The position numbers and the translations under genes are program-made. Below the pieces are notes generated by a model. The model did not search any database. It had not been told where the DNA came from and worked only from the letters and a program-made list of their open reading frames with translations. From an uncultured Lachnospiraceae bacterium (GTDB lineage: Bacteria > Bacillota > Clostridia > Lachnospirales > Lachnospiraceae), in assembly GCA_947178145.1 (NCBI GenBank), contig CAMWXE010000005.1, positions 1 to 64,000 of the forward strand: a stretch of 64,000 nucleotides of DNA, written 5' to 3'. Below, piece by piece: positions 1 to 9,352 of the stretch. Positions within the stretch are counted from its first letter, which is position 1. Each line of letters starts with the position of its first letter.

Positions 1-353
1 ATATTCACAGCAGACAATACTGTTATAACCGAAAGGGCGAGGTTGTGACGGCATCTCCCCAGTCTGAGAGCTTGGCGAGGTTGATGAGAAGTATGTTATC
101 GGAACAGCTGAGGTCCTGTCATCTCCTCAAAAGTATGGACTGGGACTTGCAGAGGAAAAGACAAAGATTTTGGAATTCGGGACGTATTACTGCACAAGGA
201 GCGAAGAAAATTATTGTTACAACAAATGAAATTCTTATTTCTGCACAACGCACATATGAAAGCGCAGGCTTTAAATTTATAAATAAATGTGAAGAACCAA
301 ACAATGCGGCATATGCAGGTATGAGAATTAACTATGAGATAATTGTAAAGTAA
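1..353 (+). pseudogene. GNAT acetyltransferase remnant (C-terminal part, frameshifted)
   Basis: The last 55 or so codons read like the end of a GNAT acetyltransferase: 'GAKKIIVTTN', then 'AQRTYESAGFKF', which matches the strand and helix after the acetyl-CoA site (typically 'xNxxLYExxGF'). The first half of this open frame is not GNAT-like. A neighbouring frame around 105-175 gives 'VIGTAEV..QKYGLGLAEE', which resembles the family's 'EPVGTxPxxRGxGLGxA' motif A, so a frameshift near 175 is likely. The start lies outside the window or is lost. The region is AT-rich, like the next gene. I infer a decayed gene; the enzyme's substrate cannot be told. Confidence 0.45.
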
Positions 354-372
354 ACTTAGAAAGGTTTGTAAA

Positions 373-783
373 ATGTGTGTAGAATATAAAACTAAAAAAG
401 ATTTGCCATGTAATGAGTTATACCAATTATTTCTTGCTGTAGGCTGGGCAAAAGAAGATGAAACAACACAAGCAATGCTTGATAATTTTAATATTGGTTT
501 TATAAATTCAACATTTGTTTTTTCTGCATGGGTGGATGAACATTTAGTGGGATGTGTAAGAGTTTTAAGTGATAAACATTTTCGTTCAATAATTTATGAT
601 TTAGCCGTTTTACCAAAGTTTCAAAATAAAGGTATAGGGAAAGAACTTGTACAAAGATGTATAAATGCATGTGAAAGTTCAGAGTGGCTCGTACAAACGG
701 ATAGGGCAAAGGGCTTTTATGAGAAAATTGGGTTTAAAGAAAATGCAGATTATTTTTTAACAATCCCTTGTAAATGGTTCTAA
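373..783 (+). CDS. GNAT family N-acetyltransferase
   Basis: A 136-residue single-domain GNAT acetyltransferase, which moves an acetyl group from acetyl-CoA to an amine on a small molecule or protein. Motif A is visible at about residues 75-92 as 'LAVLPKFQNKGIGKELV', with the Q-x-x-G-x-G pyrophosphate loop, followed near the end by 'FYEKIGF'. The length is usual for the short cytoplasmic members. The ATG follows GAAAGG by a normal distance. The gene is clearly more AT-rich than those after position 950 and sits just behind a second, broken GNAT copy, so it may be part of a transferred or duplicated stretch. The substrate is unknown. Confidence 0.8.
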   Translation: MCVEYKTKKDLPCNELYQLFLAVGWAKEDETTQAMLDNFNIGFINSTFVFSAWVDEHLVGCVRVLSDKHFRSIIYDLAVLPKFQNKGIGKELVQRCINACESSEWLVQTDRAKGFYEKIGFKENADYFLTIPCKWF

Positions 784-950
784 TAAGAACATTAAATTCC
801 AATTTATCTGTGCATTGTGCAACCTATCATTGGCACAAGAGGAGGAAGAAATTATCCTTTTTCAAAATGATGAAGAATAACATAAATGACCCATAAAAAT
901 ACCGTGAAATTGATTGACCAGCATTATAAGAAAAAAGGGGGGGGAATGTA

Positions 951-1661
951 ATGATACACATTGCGATTTGCGATGATGAAAAAGACTTTGTTGCGTATTT
1001 GAATGAGTTACTAAATCAATATGCCGCAGAAACCGGCCAGGAAATCAAGGTAACTGCTTATTACGATGGCATAGAGCTGATTGAAAAATACGATACGACG
1101 ATTGATTTAATTTTCCTTGACATTCAAATGCGGTTGGTGAATGGTCTGCGAGCCGCCGAGCGCATCCGTCAGATGGATGAAAAGGTCGGTATTATCTTTT
1201 TGACTACCCTCACACAATACGGTTTAGAGGGATATAAATATCAGGCCGCCAATTACATCATTAAGCCGATGAAGTATGTCCGGCTAAAAGCGGAAATGGA
1301 TCAGTGGTTGAAAAAGCATCGGAAAGACGACAGCCCCGCTATGGTGATTACTAACGATACAGGGAGATATAAGGTGTTTCTGAAATCTCTCCGCTATGTA
1401 GAAACCTTTAACCGCAATTTGCTCCTACATACAGAGCAGGAAAATATTATCTGCTACAAGAGCATGAAAGAGATGGAACAAGAGCTGCAAGGCAAAGGTT
1501 TTATTCGCTGCCACACAAGCTATATTGTAAATTTGTTTTATGTAAAAGGCGTGAATAAGCTGGAAATTGAATTGATTACTGGCGAGATCATCCCCATCAG
1601 CCAGCCTAAAAGAAGATTGTTCATGGAGAATCTTGCGGAATATTGGGGGGATTTTATTTGA
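951..1661 (+). CDS. LytTR-family response regulator (AgrA-like)
   Basis: Cytoplasmic transcription regulator of 236 residues. Residues 1-120 form a CheY-like receiver with the acidic pair 'CDDE' near residue 7, the phosphoacceptor Asp57 in 'IFLDIQM' and the conserved Lys in 'IIKPMK'. Residues about 135-236 form a LytTR DNA-binding domain, including 'KGFIRCHTSYIVNL', a typical signature. A run of G (GGGGGGGG) shortly before the ATG serves as ribosome binding site. The gene overlaps the kinase downstream by four bases, so the two are translationally coupled. In this family the pair senses peptides and drives nearby transporter genes, here probably the ABC genes at 3122-6361. Confidence 0.93.
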   Translation: MIHIAICDDEKDFVAYLNELLNQYAAETGQEIKVTAYYDGIELIEKYDTTIDLIFLDIQMRLVNGLRAAERIRQMDEKVGIIFLTTLTQYGLEGYKYQAANYIIKPMKYVRLKAEMDQWLKKHRKDDSPAMVITNDTGRYKVFLKSLRYVETFNRNLLLHTEQENIICYKSMKEMEQELQGKGFIRCHTSYIVNLFYVKGVNKLEIELITGEIIPISQPKRRLFMENLAEYWGDFI

Positions 1662-2944
1662 TACGGTTTTTAGAGCTTCTTTCTTTTTTGCTGGCATGGG
1701 GATATACATTTGTCTTTTTCTGGATTATCAAAACGTTTCTCCCGCTTAGGAGAAGTTGGTTTGTCAAAATAGCGGCGTTCCTTGTGTGCGGCTATCTGGC
1801 TGATTCTATCATTTATTCTAATGATTTAGGCAGTCTTTTGGGCACGATGGCACTGTTTTTTGTGTATGTTCTTATCTTTTATCAAGGAGCGTTGATGGAA
1901 AAAGTATCTGTGTTGCTGGTGTTTTACCCCGCTTTGATTGCAATTAACTATCTGATGCAGGATATTGGTGGACGGCTGTTTTTTACTACAACACAGGCAA
2001 CCTATGAAGAAATGGTTCAATCTTCGGAGCTAATGTTAATCAGTACATCAATTCATGCCGTTTCCCTGCTGTTACGGCTATTGTTTTGGACAGGCGCTTG
2101 GTTTGTCTTACGAAAATTTTTATCAAAGATTACGTCACGTTTGAATACGCAGATGTGGCTGATTGTCGATATGCTGATGCTGGCCTCCTTTGTGGCAATC
2201 TTCACGATTATCTATTTTATGCCGGAAGATACTGCCATCGTATATCCAATTTGCGGAGCATCTATTTTTTCCAGCTTTGGATGTATGTATCTGGCATCTT
2301 ATATTTGTGAAGCAATGCAGACCGCTTATCATGTGCAGGAATTGGAAATGCAGCGTAACTATTATAAAGATCGAATACGGGATGAAGAACGGGTACGCAG
2401 CGTCTACCATGATATGAAAAACCATCTGTTATTGCTGCAGGCACAGACAGAAAACGGTCAGGAGGTTCAAAAATCTATTCAGGAGTTAAAAGATCAAATT
2501 CAGGAATATGAAAATTACCACCATACGGGAAATGAATTTCTGGATATTATTATCCGGGATAAGGCAAAAGCTGCGCAGGAAAAAAAGATAGATTTCAGTG
2601 CGGTTATAACTTTTGAAGCGGGTTCCTTTATAGAACCGCTGGATATCAGTACAATCTTTGGAAATGCGCTTGACAATGCGATTGAAGCCAGCGAAAAGCT
2701 GTCAGAAGATATGCGGCTGATAACAGTAAGAGCAAATCGTGTTCGGAATATGCTGGTAATCATCATAGAAAACAATACCACGCCTGCTTTGCCTGAAACA
2801 AAAGGCACGACAAAAAAGGATGCGTTCGCTCATGGGTTTGGACTTCCCAATCTTAAAAATGCGGTTGAAAAGTATGACGGACAATGTAGCACAAAATTAG
2901 AAAATGGGATGTTTGCACTCAAAATTGTTATTCCGATCCCTTGA
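1658..2944 (+). CDS. GHKL sensor histidine kinase (AgrC-like)
   Basis: Membrane sensor kinase of 428 residues, partner of the LytTR regulator before it. The N-terminal half (about residues 1-205) is a string of hydrophobic helices, probably six. The phosphoacceptor His251 is in 'YHDMKNHLLLLQ', and the C-terminal ATPase carries the N box 'FGNALDNAIEAS' and glycine box 'HGFGLPNLKNAV'. No ATG fits. I choose TTG at 1658, which forms a TTGA overlap with the regulator's stop and has GGGGGG 7-8 bases upstream; a TTG at 1643 would sit on that ribosome site. The ligand is unknown; related kinases bind cyclic or linear peptides. Confidence 0.9.
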   Translation: MIRFLELLSFLLAWGYTFVFFWIIKTFLPLRRSWFVKIAAFLVCGYLADSIIYSNDLGSLLGTMALFFVYVLIFYQGALMEKVSVLLVFYPALIAINYLMQDIGGRLFFTTTQATYEEMVQSSELMLISTSIHAVSLLLRLLFWTGAWFVLRKFLSKITSRLNTQMWLIVDMLMLASFVAIFTIIYFMPEDTAIVYPICGASIFSSFGCMYLASYICEAMQTAYHVQELEMQRNYYKDRIRDEERVRSVYHDMKNHLLLLQAQTENGQEVQKSIQELKDQIQEYENYHHTGNEFLDIIIRDKAKAAQEKKIDFSAVITFEAGSFIEPLDISTIFGNALDNAIEASEKLSEDMRLITVRANRVRNMLVIIIENNTTPALPETKGTTKKDAFAHGFGLPNLKNAVEKYDGQCSTKLENGMFALKIVIPIP

Positions 2945-2963
2945 TAGCTCTGGTCAGATCAGG

Positions 2964-2994
2964 AGGCGCTGCTATGCATAGGCAGCGCCTTTTT
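2964..2994 (+). terminator. Rho-independent terminator after the kinase gene
   Basis: A perfect 9-bp stem (AGGCGCTGC / GCAGCGCCT) around a 9-base loop, followed directly by a run of T. It begins 20 bases after the kinase stop and separates the two-component pair from the ABC genes. Confidence 0.88.
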
Positions 2995-3044
2995 CTGCCC
3001 TTTATTAGATTTTACATTGTGGATATTAGTTTTTGCGTCCTCTG

Positions 3045-3072
3045 TTGCAGCCCTTTTTAGAATCGATATAAT
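3045..3072 (+). promoter_or_regulatory. Sigma-A-type promoter for the ABC transporter genes
   Basis: TTGCAG (-35) and a perfect TATAAT (-10) separated by 16 bases, about 50 bases upstream of the ATG at 3122. With the terminator just before it, this gives the ABC genes their own transcription start, which the LytTR regulator could activate. Confidence 0.6.
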
Positions 3073-3121
3073 GAACTTAGCTTCAGCAAAAACGAGAAGC
3101 AAAGAAACGGAGGAAAACAGG

Positions 3122-3787
3122 ATGGATATTTTAAGTACTGTTCATTTAACGAAAGTGTACGGCAGCGAGCCAAACATGGTAAAGGCACTGGATGATGTGA
3201 GCATTTCCATTGAACAGGGGGAATTTGTTGCTATCATCGGCACATCTGGCAGCGGAAAATCTACGCTGCTTAATATGCTGGGGGGATTAGACCGCCCTAC
3301 GTCCGGCAGTGTGAACGTGGACAAATTTGAACTGGGAAAACTGAACGACGAGGATTTGACTGTGTTCCGCCGCCAGCGGATCGGCTTTATCTTTCAGAAT
3401 TACAACCTAGTTCCTGTTCTGAATGTGCATGAAAATATCGTCATGCCCATTCAGCTTGACGGAAAGAAACCTGACCAGAAGTTTATTCAGGAAGTGGTAG
3501 TCCTGTTGGGACTGGAAAGGAAGCTCTACAATATGCCCAACACCCTTTCCGGCGGCCAACAGCAGCGAGTAGCCATTGCCAGGGCGTTAGCCAGTAAACC
3601 GGCGATCATCCTTGCCGATGAGCCGACCGGCAATCTGGACAGCAAGACCAGCGATGAAGTGATTGATCTGCTGAAAGTCACCAGCAAAAAATTTCATCAG
3701 ACAATCGTTATGATAACCCATAACCCAGAAATTGCAGAGCAGGCAGACCGCACCATCCGCATTGAAGATGGCCGGATTGTGCAGTAA
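3122..3787 (+). CDS. ABC transporter ATP-binding protein (MacB/BceA/LolD type)
   Basis: ATPase subunit of 221 residues that powers the FtsX-type permease downstream. It shows Walker A 'GTSGSGKST' at residues 40-48, the signature '[15 protein letters not shown]' near 142, Walker B 'ILADEPTG' near 162, and the switch His in 'MITHNPE'. The open frame extends upstream to 3017, but the ATG at 3122 has an AGGAGG-like site (CGGAGG) 8-9 bases before it and gives the normal family N-terminus. It lies 12 bases before the permease gene. In this family the pair usually exports or detaches lipids or antimicrobial peptides rather than importing nutrients; the true substrate is not visible here. Confidence 0.93.
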   Translation: MDILSTVHLTKVYGSEPNMVKALDDVSISIEQGEFVAIIGTSGSGKSTLLNMLGGLDRPTSGSVNVDKFELGKLNDEDLTVFRRQRIGFIFQNYNLVPVLNVHENIVMPIQLDGKKPDQKFIQEVVVLLGLERKLYNMPNTLSGGQQQRVAIARALASKPAIILADEPTGNLDSKTSDEVIDLLKVTSKKFHQTIVMITHNPEIAEQADRTIRIEDGRIVQ

Positions 3788-3799
3788 GGCGGTGATACC

Positions 3800-6361
3800 A
3801 TGAAAGGACAGAAATCTATCATACGCACATTGACAAACCGCAGTTTCAAGGCGAATAAAATGCGCAATTTGATTGCCGTCTTTGCCATCATCTTAACAAC
3901 GGTCATGTTTACATCCCTGTTTGTCCTGTCGCAGAGCATGGTTGAAAATATGCAGAACATGAATTTCCAGCAGTCTGGATATAACAGCCATTTAAGCTCT
4001 GGCACTCTGACCGATGAAGAAATGGAGAAGCTTGCTACCCATGAGGCGGTTCGGGATTTTGGAAAAAGCATTGTTATCGGCATTGCTGAAAACGAAGAAT
4101 TGACTGGCAGACAGGTTGAAATCCGCTATGCGGATAAAAATTATGCCGTTTCTGCTTTCTCTATGCCAACAGCGGGAACATTGCCGGTTGGTGAAAATGA
4201 AATTGCGCTGGACACGATCACCCTTGATAAATTGGGGCTGCCCCATGAATTAGGACAGGAAATCACCCTGAAATGGCGAACGGACTTAAACAGCGGAGAA
4301 TATACCATAAGCAGCTTTATCTTGTCTGGCTATTGGGATGGAAATTCCGCGGCTATGGCAAGTATGGCCTGGGTATCAGAAGCCTTTGTTCAGAGGGAAT
4401 GTGCAGGTGTCGATCAGGCGGCACAGTTGGAAAATGGGCAGGTTTTTGGTACGGGGATGCTTCACCTGAACCTTTACAGCGACAAAAATCTGGAACAGGC
4501 GGCGGAGCAGATTTTAATGGATACCGGCCTGTCCGATGGTTCTCTTTCCCCCAATATGGCTTATGACGCTGCCATAAACCAAAACATCATCCGTGAAATT
4601 ATTCCTATGGCAGTCTGCATGGTATTGGTCTTTGCCAGCGGGTATCTGATTATCTATAACATTTTCCAGATTTCCGTTGCCAGCGACATCCGCTTTTATG
4701 GCAGACTGAAAACTTTGGGAACTACCAAAAAGCAGCTAAAGAAGATGATTTACGGACAGGCCAACCGTCTGTCGCTGATCGGTATTCCTATTGGGCTTGT
4801 GATTGGGTATCTGCTGGGAGCTGTGTTAGTGCCGGTAATGATAACCGGGACAACGGGAGAAGCAAAGGCGGCGGTCAATTCTTATATCTTCATCGGCTCT
4901 GCGATGTTTGCCTATTTGACCATCCTGATATCCTGCATGAAGCCCGCTAAAATCGCTGGCAAGGTTTCTCCGATGGAGGCGCTTCGCTACACCGATGCAG
5001 GAACCGCCAGCAAACGGAAAATCAAGAAAAGCACTGGCGGCGCAAGCATCTCGAAAATGGCGCTGGCAAACTTGGGGAGGAACAAGAAGCGTACCGTTAT
5101 GGTAATCTGCTCCCTGACGCTGGGGCTGGTGCTGCTTTCCTGCATTTATGCAAAGAACGCCAGCTTCGATATTGATAAGTATATGAGCCAGACGGTAATC
5201 AGTGATTTTGAGGTTGAGGACAGCTCGATTTCTTCCACCTTTGGAACCTATAACCCCTACGGCACAACTATTTCTCGGTCACTGGTACAGAATATTGAGG
5301 ATCTTTCCGGGTTGGAAGCAACAGGACGCTTGTATTCGCAGGTATTTACCCACCAGATTGGAGCCTCTGCCCTTGCAAATATTCAGACCTATTACAATGC
5401 GGATGATAGGCTGGCCTACATCGAAGCAACGGACACAGGGCTTGCTGAAGCCTACCATGATATGATTGAGAGCGGCGAGTGTGTTTCCATTCTGTACGGC
5501 GTTGACGGCCTGATATTGGACACCTTTGCACAGGATGGCCGGATATTGGATGGCACCTTTGATAAGGAGAAATTTTTATCCGGGGGCTATGTAGTTATGG
5601 AAGCGGCTGCTGGCGCGGAAGATGCAGAGAAAGAAACACAGCCGACTTATTCCGTTGGGGACATGGTAGAACTGAACGGACAGCAATATGAGGTCATGGC
5701 GATTGTGGCGGATATACACACGATTACCGAGGGTGTAAACAACAGCACACAGGATTTTCTTTCGTTTTATCTTCCGGCAGACGCTTTCCAAACGATGTAC
5801 CCGGATAATACCCTGCGAAAGCTGTTCTTTGATGTTTCCGAGGAATACCAGCCGCAGGCAGAAACAATGCTGATTGAATATCGGAACAATGTGGATAAGA
5901 GCTTGAATTTCACTTCAAAATCTACTCTTATTGAGCATTACAAGGAACAGACACGGGCGAATACGGTGATGGGATTTTCAATCAGCCTTATTATTGCTTT
6001 TGTAGGCATTTTGAATTTTATCAATTCTATGGTAACGGCGATTGTTTCCCGCCAGAAAGAATTTGCCATGATACAGAGCATAGGTATGACAAAGCGTCAG
6101 CTTCGCAGTATGCTGATTGACGAGGGCTTGTATTATGCGGTCAGTACGCTTGTGGTATCTTATATCCTAAGTACGTTAGGCGTACTTGCTGGAGTGAGGA
6201 TGGTGGTCGCTGGTAACTGGACAGCAACGTTCCATTTTACACTTATGCCGCTGGTAATCTGCACGCCAATCCTGATTGCCTTTGCAGTCTTGATTCCGTA
6301 TATCTGTTTCAAGAATTTGGAGAAACAGAGTATAGTGGAAAGGCTGCGGGCGACAGATTGA
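3800..6361 (+). CDS. FtsX-family ABC transporter permease
   Basis: Large membrane permease, 853 residues, with two FtsX-like halves. A first membrane helix lies at about residues 20-45. A soluble extracytoplasmic domain follows, then three helices at about 265-380, a second N-terminal helix near 430-450 after 'KMALANLGRNKKR', another soluble domain (about 455-715) and three final helices. The repeated motif before each half ('NRSFKANKMRNL' and 'LANLGRNKKRTV') shows the tandem layout. The gene follows its ATPase by 12 bases. This architecture is common for exporters of peptides or for antimicrobial-peptide sensing and resistance in Firmicutes. Regulation by the upstream LytTR pair is inferred from position only. 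Confidence 0.9.
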   Translation: MKGQKSIIRTLTNRSFKANKMRNLIAVFAIILTTVMFTSLFVLSQSMVENMQNMNFQQSGYNSHLSSGTLTDEEMEKLATHEAVRDFGKSIVIGIAENEELTGRQVEIRYADKNYAVSAFSMPTAGTLPVGENEIALDTITLDKLGLPHELGQEITLKWRTDLNSGEYTISSFILSGYWDGNSAAMASMAWVSEAFVQRECAGVDQAAQLENGQVFGTGMLHLNLYSDKNLEQAAEQILMDTGLSDGSLSPNMAYDAAINQNIIREIIPMAVCMVLVFASGYLIIYNIFQISVASDIRFYGRLKTLGTTKKQLKKMIYGQANRLSLIGIPIGLVIGYLLGAVLVPVMITGTTGEAKAAVNSYIFIGSAMFAYLTILISCMKPAKIAGKVSPMEALRYTDAGTASKRKIKKSTGGASISKMALANLGRNKKRTVMVICSLTLGLVLLSCIYAKNASFDIDKYMSQTVISDFEVEDSSISSTFGTYNPYGTTISRSLVQNIEDLSGLEATGRLYSQVFTHQIGASALANIQTYYNADDRLAYIEATDTGLAEAYHDMIESGECVSILYGVDGLILDTFAQDGRILDGTFDKEKFLSGGYVVMEAAAGAEDAEKETQPTYSVGDMVELNGQQYEVMAIVADIHTITEGVNNSTQDFLSFYLPADAFQTMYPDNTLRKLFFDVSEEYQPQAETMLIEYRNNVDKSLNFTSKSTLIEHYKEQTRANTVMGFSISLIIAFVGILNFINSMVTAIVSRQKEFAMIQSIGMTKRQLRSMLIDEGLYYAVSTLVVSYILSTLGVLAGVRMVVAGNWTATFHFTLMPLVICTPILIAFAVLIPYICFKNLEKQSIVERLRATD

Positions 6362-6428
6362 TAAAAATAATAAAGAAAAAATATGCCGTCCGCCGTGGAC
6401 TGTTTTACCAATTTTGGAATGACACAGT

Positions 6429-7370
6429 TTATTTCGTGAGCTCACATTCCCGGAACAGATTGCTGACAGCGATTTTGTACGCTGTATAGTCGGAGGCCTT
6501 GCGTATTTTCCTGAGATACCGTTCTGACGCCGCAAAGCTTTCACTCAGGTAAGTCCACAAGTCTTTCATCTTGAACAGAGTCGGAGTCTCACCTGCCACT
6601 TGGGCGGCGTATCCGGCAAAGATCTCATCGTGAAAGGCTTTGAGATGTTCCTTGGTAAACAGCTCTGCGGCGTCTTGCTTTTTTAGCTGTGCGGTCAGGA
6701 AAGGATTCCTGAGAATGCCGCGTCCGATCATAATGCAGTCTGCCGCAGGCACAGCATTTAAGAGCGCCTCGCAGCTTTTGGGGGAAGTGATATCTCCGTT
6801 GTAGCAGAGCGGCGTATCCGGCAGGGCGGCAATGGCAGCTGAAAATGCCTCTTTGTGAGGTGTAAACTTGTACAATTCTTTCTGCAGGCGCGGGTGTATG
6901 ATCAGCTCGGCAATCGGGTATTTTTTGTAGATTGCAAGTATGTGTTCCCATTCATCGACAGATTCCACGCCGATTCTTGTCTTAATGGAAATCCTGAGTG
7001 GTGACTTGTCATAGATTTCGTACAAGAAGTTGTCCAGCTCGTCGGGAACACTCAGAAATCCTGCGCCGCGCTTTCTGGCAGTGACCGTGCCGGAGGGGCA
7101 GCCGAGATTGAGGTTTACGGTATGATAGCCGTACTCAGCTATTTTTTTGGCAATCTGCAGAAACTCGTCCGCGCGGTTCGTCAGAATCTGCGGTACGACC
7201 TCGATATTCTTGTTGTGCTCAGGCAGAATCTCATTCAGCTCGCGCCGGTTCAGTTTTTTGCTGGCGAGAAACGGTGTAAAGTATTTGTCGATACCGCCGA
7301 AATAGTGGTTGTAGGCATTTCTGTAGATGTAAGTAGTGATTCCCTCCATCGGGGAAAGGTATAGATTCAT
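6429..7370 (-). CDS. dus: tRNA-dihydrouridine synthase
   Basis: A 313-residue flavoenzyme that reduces uridine to dihydrouridine in the tRNA D-loop or nearby, using NADPH and FMN. The start 'MNLYLSPMEGITTYIYRNA' matches the family's 'lAPMAGVTDxxFR'. The active-site cysteine is in 'NLGCPS' and is followed by the conserved 'KRGAGFL'. Phosphate-binding residues appear as 'HPR' and 'IGRGILRNP'. The frame is open up to 7475, but ATG at 7370 has AGAGGA upstream and the normal N-terminus. It converges on the ABC permease. Which Dus subgroup it belongs to is not clear from reading alone. Confidence 0.92.
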   Translation of the reverse strand: MNLYLSPMEGITTYIYRNAYNHYFGGIDKYFTPFLASKKLNRRELNEILPEHNKNIEVVPQILTNRADEFLQIAKKIAEYGYHTVNLNLGCPSGTVTARKRGAGFLSVPDELDNFLYEIYDKSPLRISIKTRIGVESVDEWEHILAIYKKYPIAELIIHPRLQKELYKFTPHKEAFSAAIAALPDTPLCYNGDITSPKSCEALLNAVPAADCIMIGRGILRNPFLTAQLKKQDAAELFTKEHLKAFHDEIFAGYAAQVAGETPTLFKMKDLWTYLSESFAASERYLRKIRKASDYTAYKIAVSNLFRECELTK

Positions 7371-7520
7371 AAAAATTCCTCTTTCAGATAGCAAATCCGT
7401 GGATAAATTCAGTTCAGTCAACTCGCCGTTCCTGGAATAATCCGCAGCCATTTCTCTAGGTGTTTTTGATCTCATTTATTATATCCCGAAAATGAGGGTA
7501 AATCAACATTGATTTTTCTG

Positions 7521-7645
7521 GTAACGTAGTTATTACTGTTCACACCGCCATTTGATTTCGCCACAAAGTAAAAATCCATTTGCGAAGCAAATTCTGCATG
7601 GATTTTTACCTGTTACTGGAACGGAGTGAACAGTAACTGCATAAC
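7521..7645. repeat. Nested palindromic element (MITE- or REP-like)
   Basis: The 525-base gap between dus and the DUF262 genes holds two nested inverted repeats. The outer arms are TTACTGTTCAC (7533-7543) and GTGAACAGTAA (7626-7636), with ATAAC-type extensions. The inner arms, GTAAAAATCCAT (7568-7579) and its exact complement (7598-7609), enclose a further small hairpin TTGC-GAA-GCAA. The rest of the gap is AT-rich with no convincing gene. The form is that of a small non-autonomous mobile element or a repeated intergenic palindrome; only one copy is in this window. Confidence 0.6.
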
Positions 7646-7895
7646 GAAATACTCATAGGTTTGTTTCGGGAAGATGTGGAATTATATAAAACGGCATGAT
7701 ATACTGTTTATGTGAATGAAGATGATAGTGTGATTTGCAATGGCCGCAGGACAACATACAGTTTCTTTTAATATTGAGAAATAGCATTTAAAATGAAGAC
7801 AGAAAGAAAAAGCGCAGCAGTATGACCTAGACATCTGGCAAAATGGCTGCAAGTACTCGGTAATAAACTGGGAAAAATACTAGGGAGGGAAGAAT

Positions 7896-9352
7896 ATGGC
7901 AGAGATAAGGCCGACGACCAAAAAAGTGAGCGAGATTGAGGGCGTATTTGTAGTACCATCTTACCAGCGGGGGTATCGCTGGGGAACGGATGAGGTGGTG
8001 CGATTGCTCGATGATATTTATAATCTGCATGGAAATGAAGTAAAAGGATATTGTTTACAGCCGATTGTCGTTAAAAACCATGGAGATTATTATGAGTTAA
8101 TCGATGGGCAGCAGAGGCTGACCACGCTCTATATCATTTACCACTATATGCACACACAGGTGTCCAGTCTGATAAAGAAACCGAAGTTTTCTTTAAAGTA
8201 TAGGACAAGGCCGGAAAAAGAGGATTTTCTTGAAGACATGGATCTGACAATGAAAGAGGATAATATTGATTTTTGGTATATGTGTAATGCGTTAGAAACA
8301 ATCAGCGAGTGGACAGAAGCCAAAGAGGATCCCACAACAGCAATTTTTAGCATGAACAAATATTTTACAGATAATGTAAAAATAATCTGGTATGAGGCGG
8401 ATGAAAACGAAAATCCCGTGAAACTGTTTGAGCGGCTTAATATCGGAAAGATCGCCCTTACGAGTGCAGAGCTTGTGAAAGCAATGTTTTTAAGTCGTGG
8501 GAGTTATGGAAAAAACGAACATATCTTGCTGGATGACAAAAAACAGGAGGAAATTGCCCTGCAATGGGACACCATAGAGAAAGAACTGCGAAATGATTCT
8601 TTGTGGTTCTTTTTGACAAATACGAGGGGAAGGGAGTCAGATTCTACAAGGATTGACCTCATTCTCGATCTGATGTGCGGGAAAAAGGAGATGGATGTAA
8701 AGAATGTTGATAAGTACGGCACATTCTTTGCCTTTGAAGAAATGAGAAAAGAAAAGAATCTGGATGATTTGTGGCAGGAGATTATGGGAACATTTCTTGT
8801 CTTGAAAGATTGGTTTTCCGATCATGAATTTTATCACAAGGTTGGTTTTCTGATTGCTTCGGGTGCAAAGAGTCTGAGTGAGATTTACATGGCATCCAGA
8901 GAGAAGAAAAAGAGCGAATTTCGTGAAATTTTGACGATTATATCCGTGAAAGTATCCGGATTGATAATAATTATGCAGAACTTAGTTATGAAGAAAGTGG
9001 GGATGCTGCGAAAATCAGAAGACTTCTTCTTTTATTTAACATTGAATCCGTAAGAAAGATAGAAGAACAGTCACAATGGTTTCCTTTTGACCGGTTTAAG
9101 GCAAATGCATCATGGACACTGGAACATATCCATGCACAGCAGTCAGAGGGCATGAACAAGCAGGAGGAATGGAGAATGTGGCTCTCCGACCATCTTCGGT
9201 CTCTCAGGGCAATTGGGGGAAAACAGACAGAACTGGTAGTGGAGATAGAAGAACTTTTGCATAAAAAGGAAATCAAAAAACATGAATTTGAAAAGGTTCA
9301 GAAAAGAGTGATCGAAAAACTTACATACGCTGATGGATATTTTTGGTTCTGA
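7896..9352 (+). pseudogene. DUF262/DUF1524 (GmrSD-like) protein, frameshifted
   Basis: The N-terminal DUF262 domain is clear: 'VPSYQRGYRWG' near residue 20 and the nucleotide-binding motif 'DGQQRLTT' at residues 70-77. The family's C-terminal DUF1524 domain, an HNH-like nuclease, is present ('LEHIHAQQSEG', about 9118-9150) but in another frame. The frames cross near 8933 at a short T run, where one added base gives a continuous 'FREIFDDYIRESIRID'. Without it the protein stops at 9053 and lacks the nuclease. The family includes the type IV restriction enzyme GmrSD, which cuts modified phage DNA. Its 3' end overlaps the next DUF262 gene by 20 bases. The shift may be real decay or a sequencing error. 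Confidence 0.8.
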
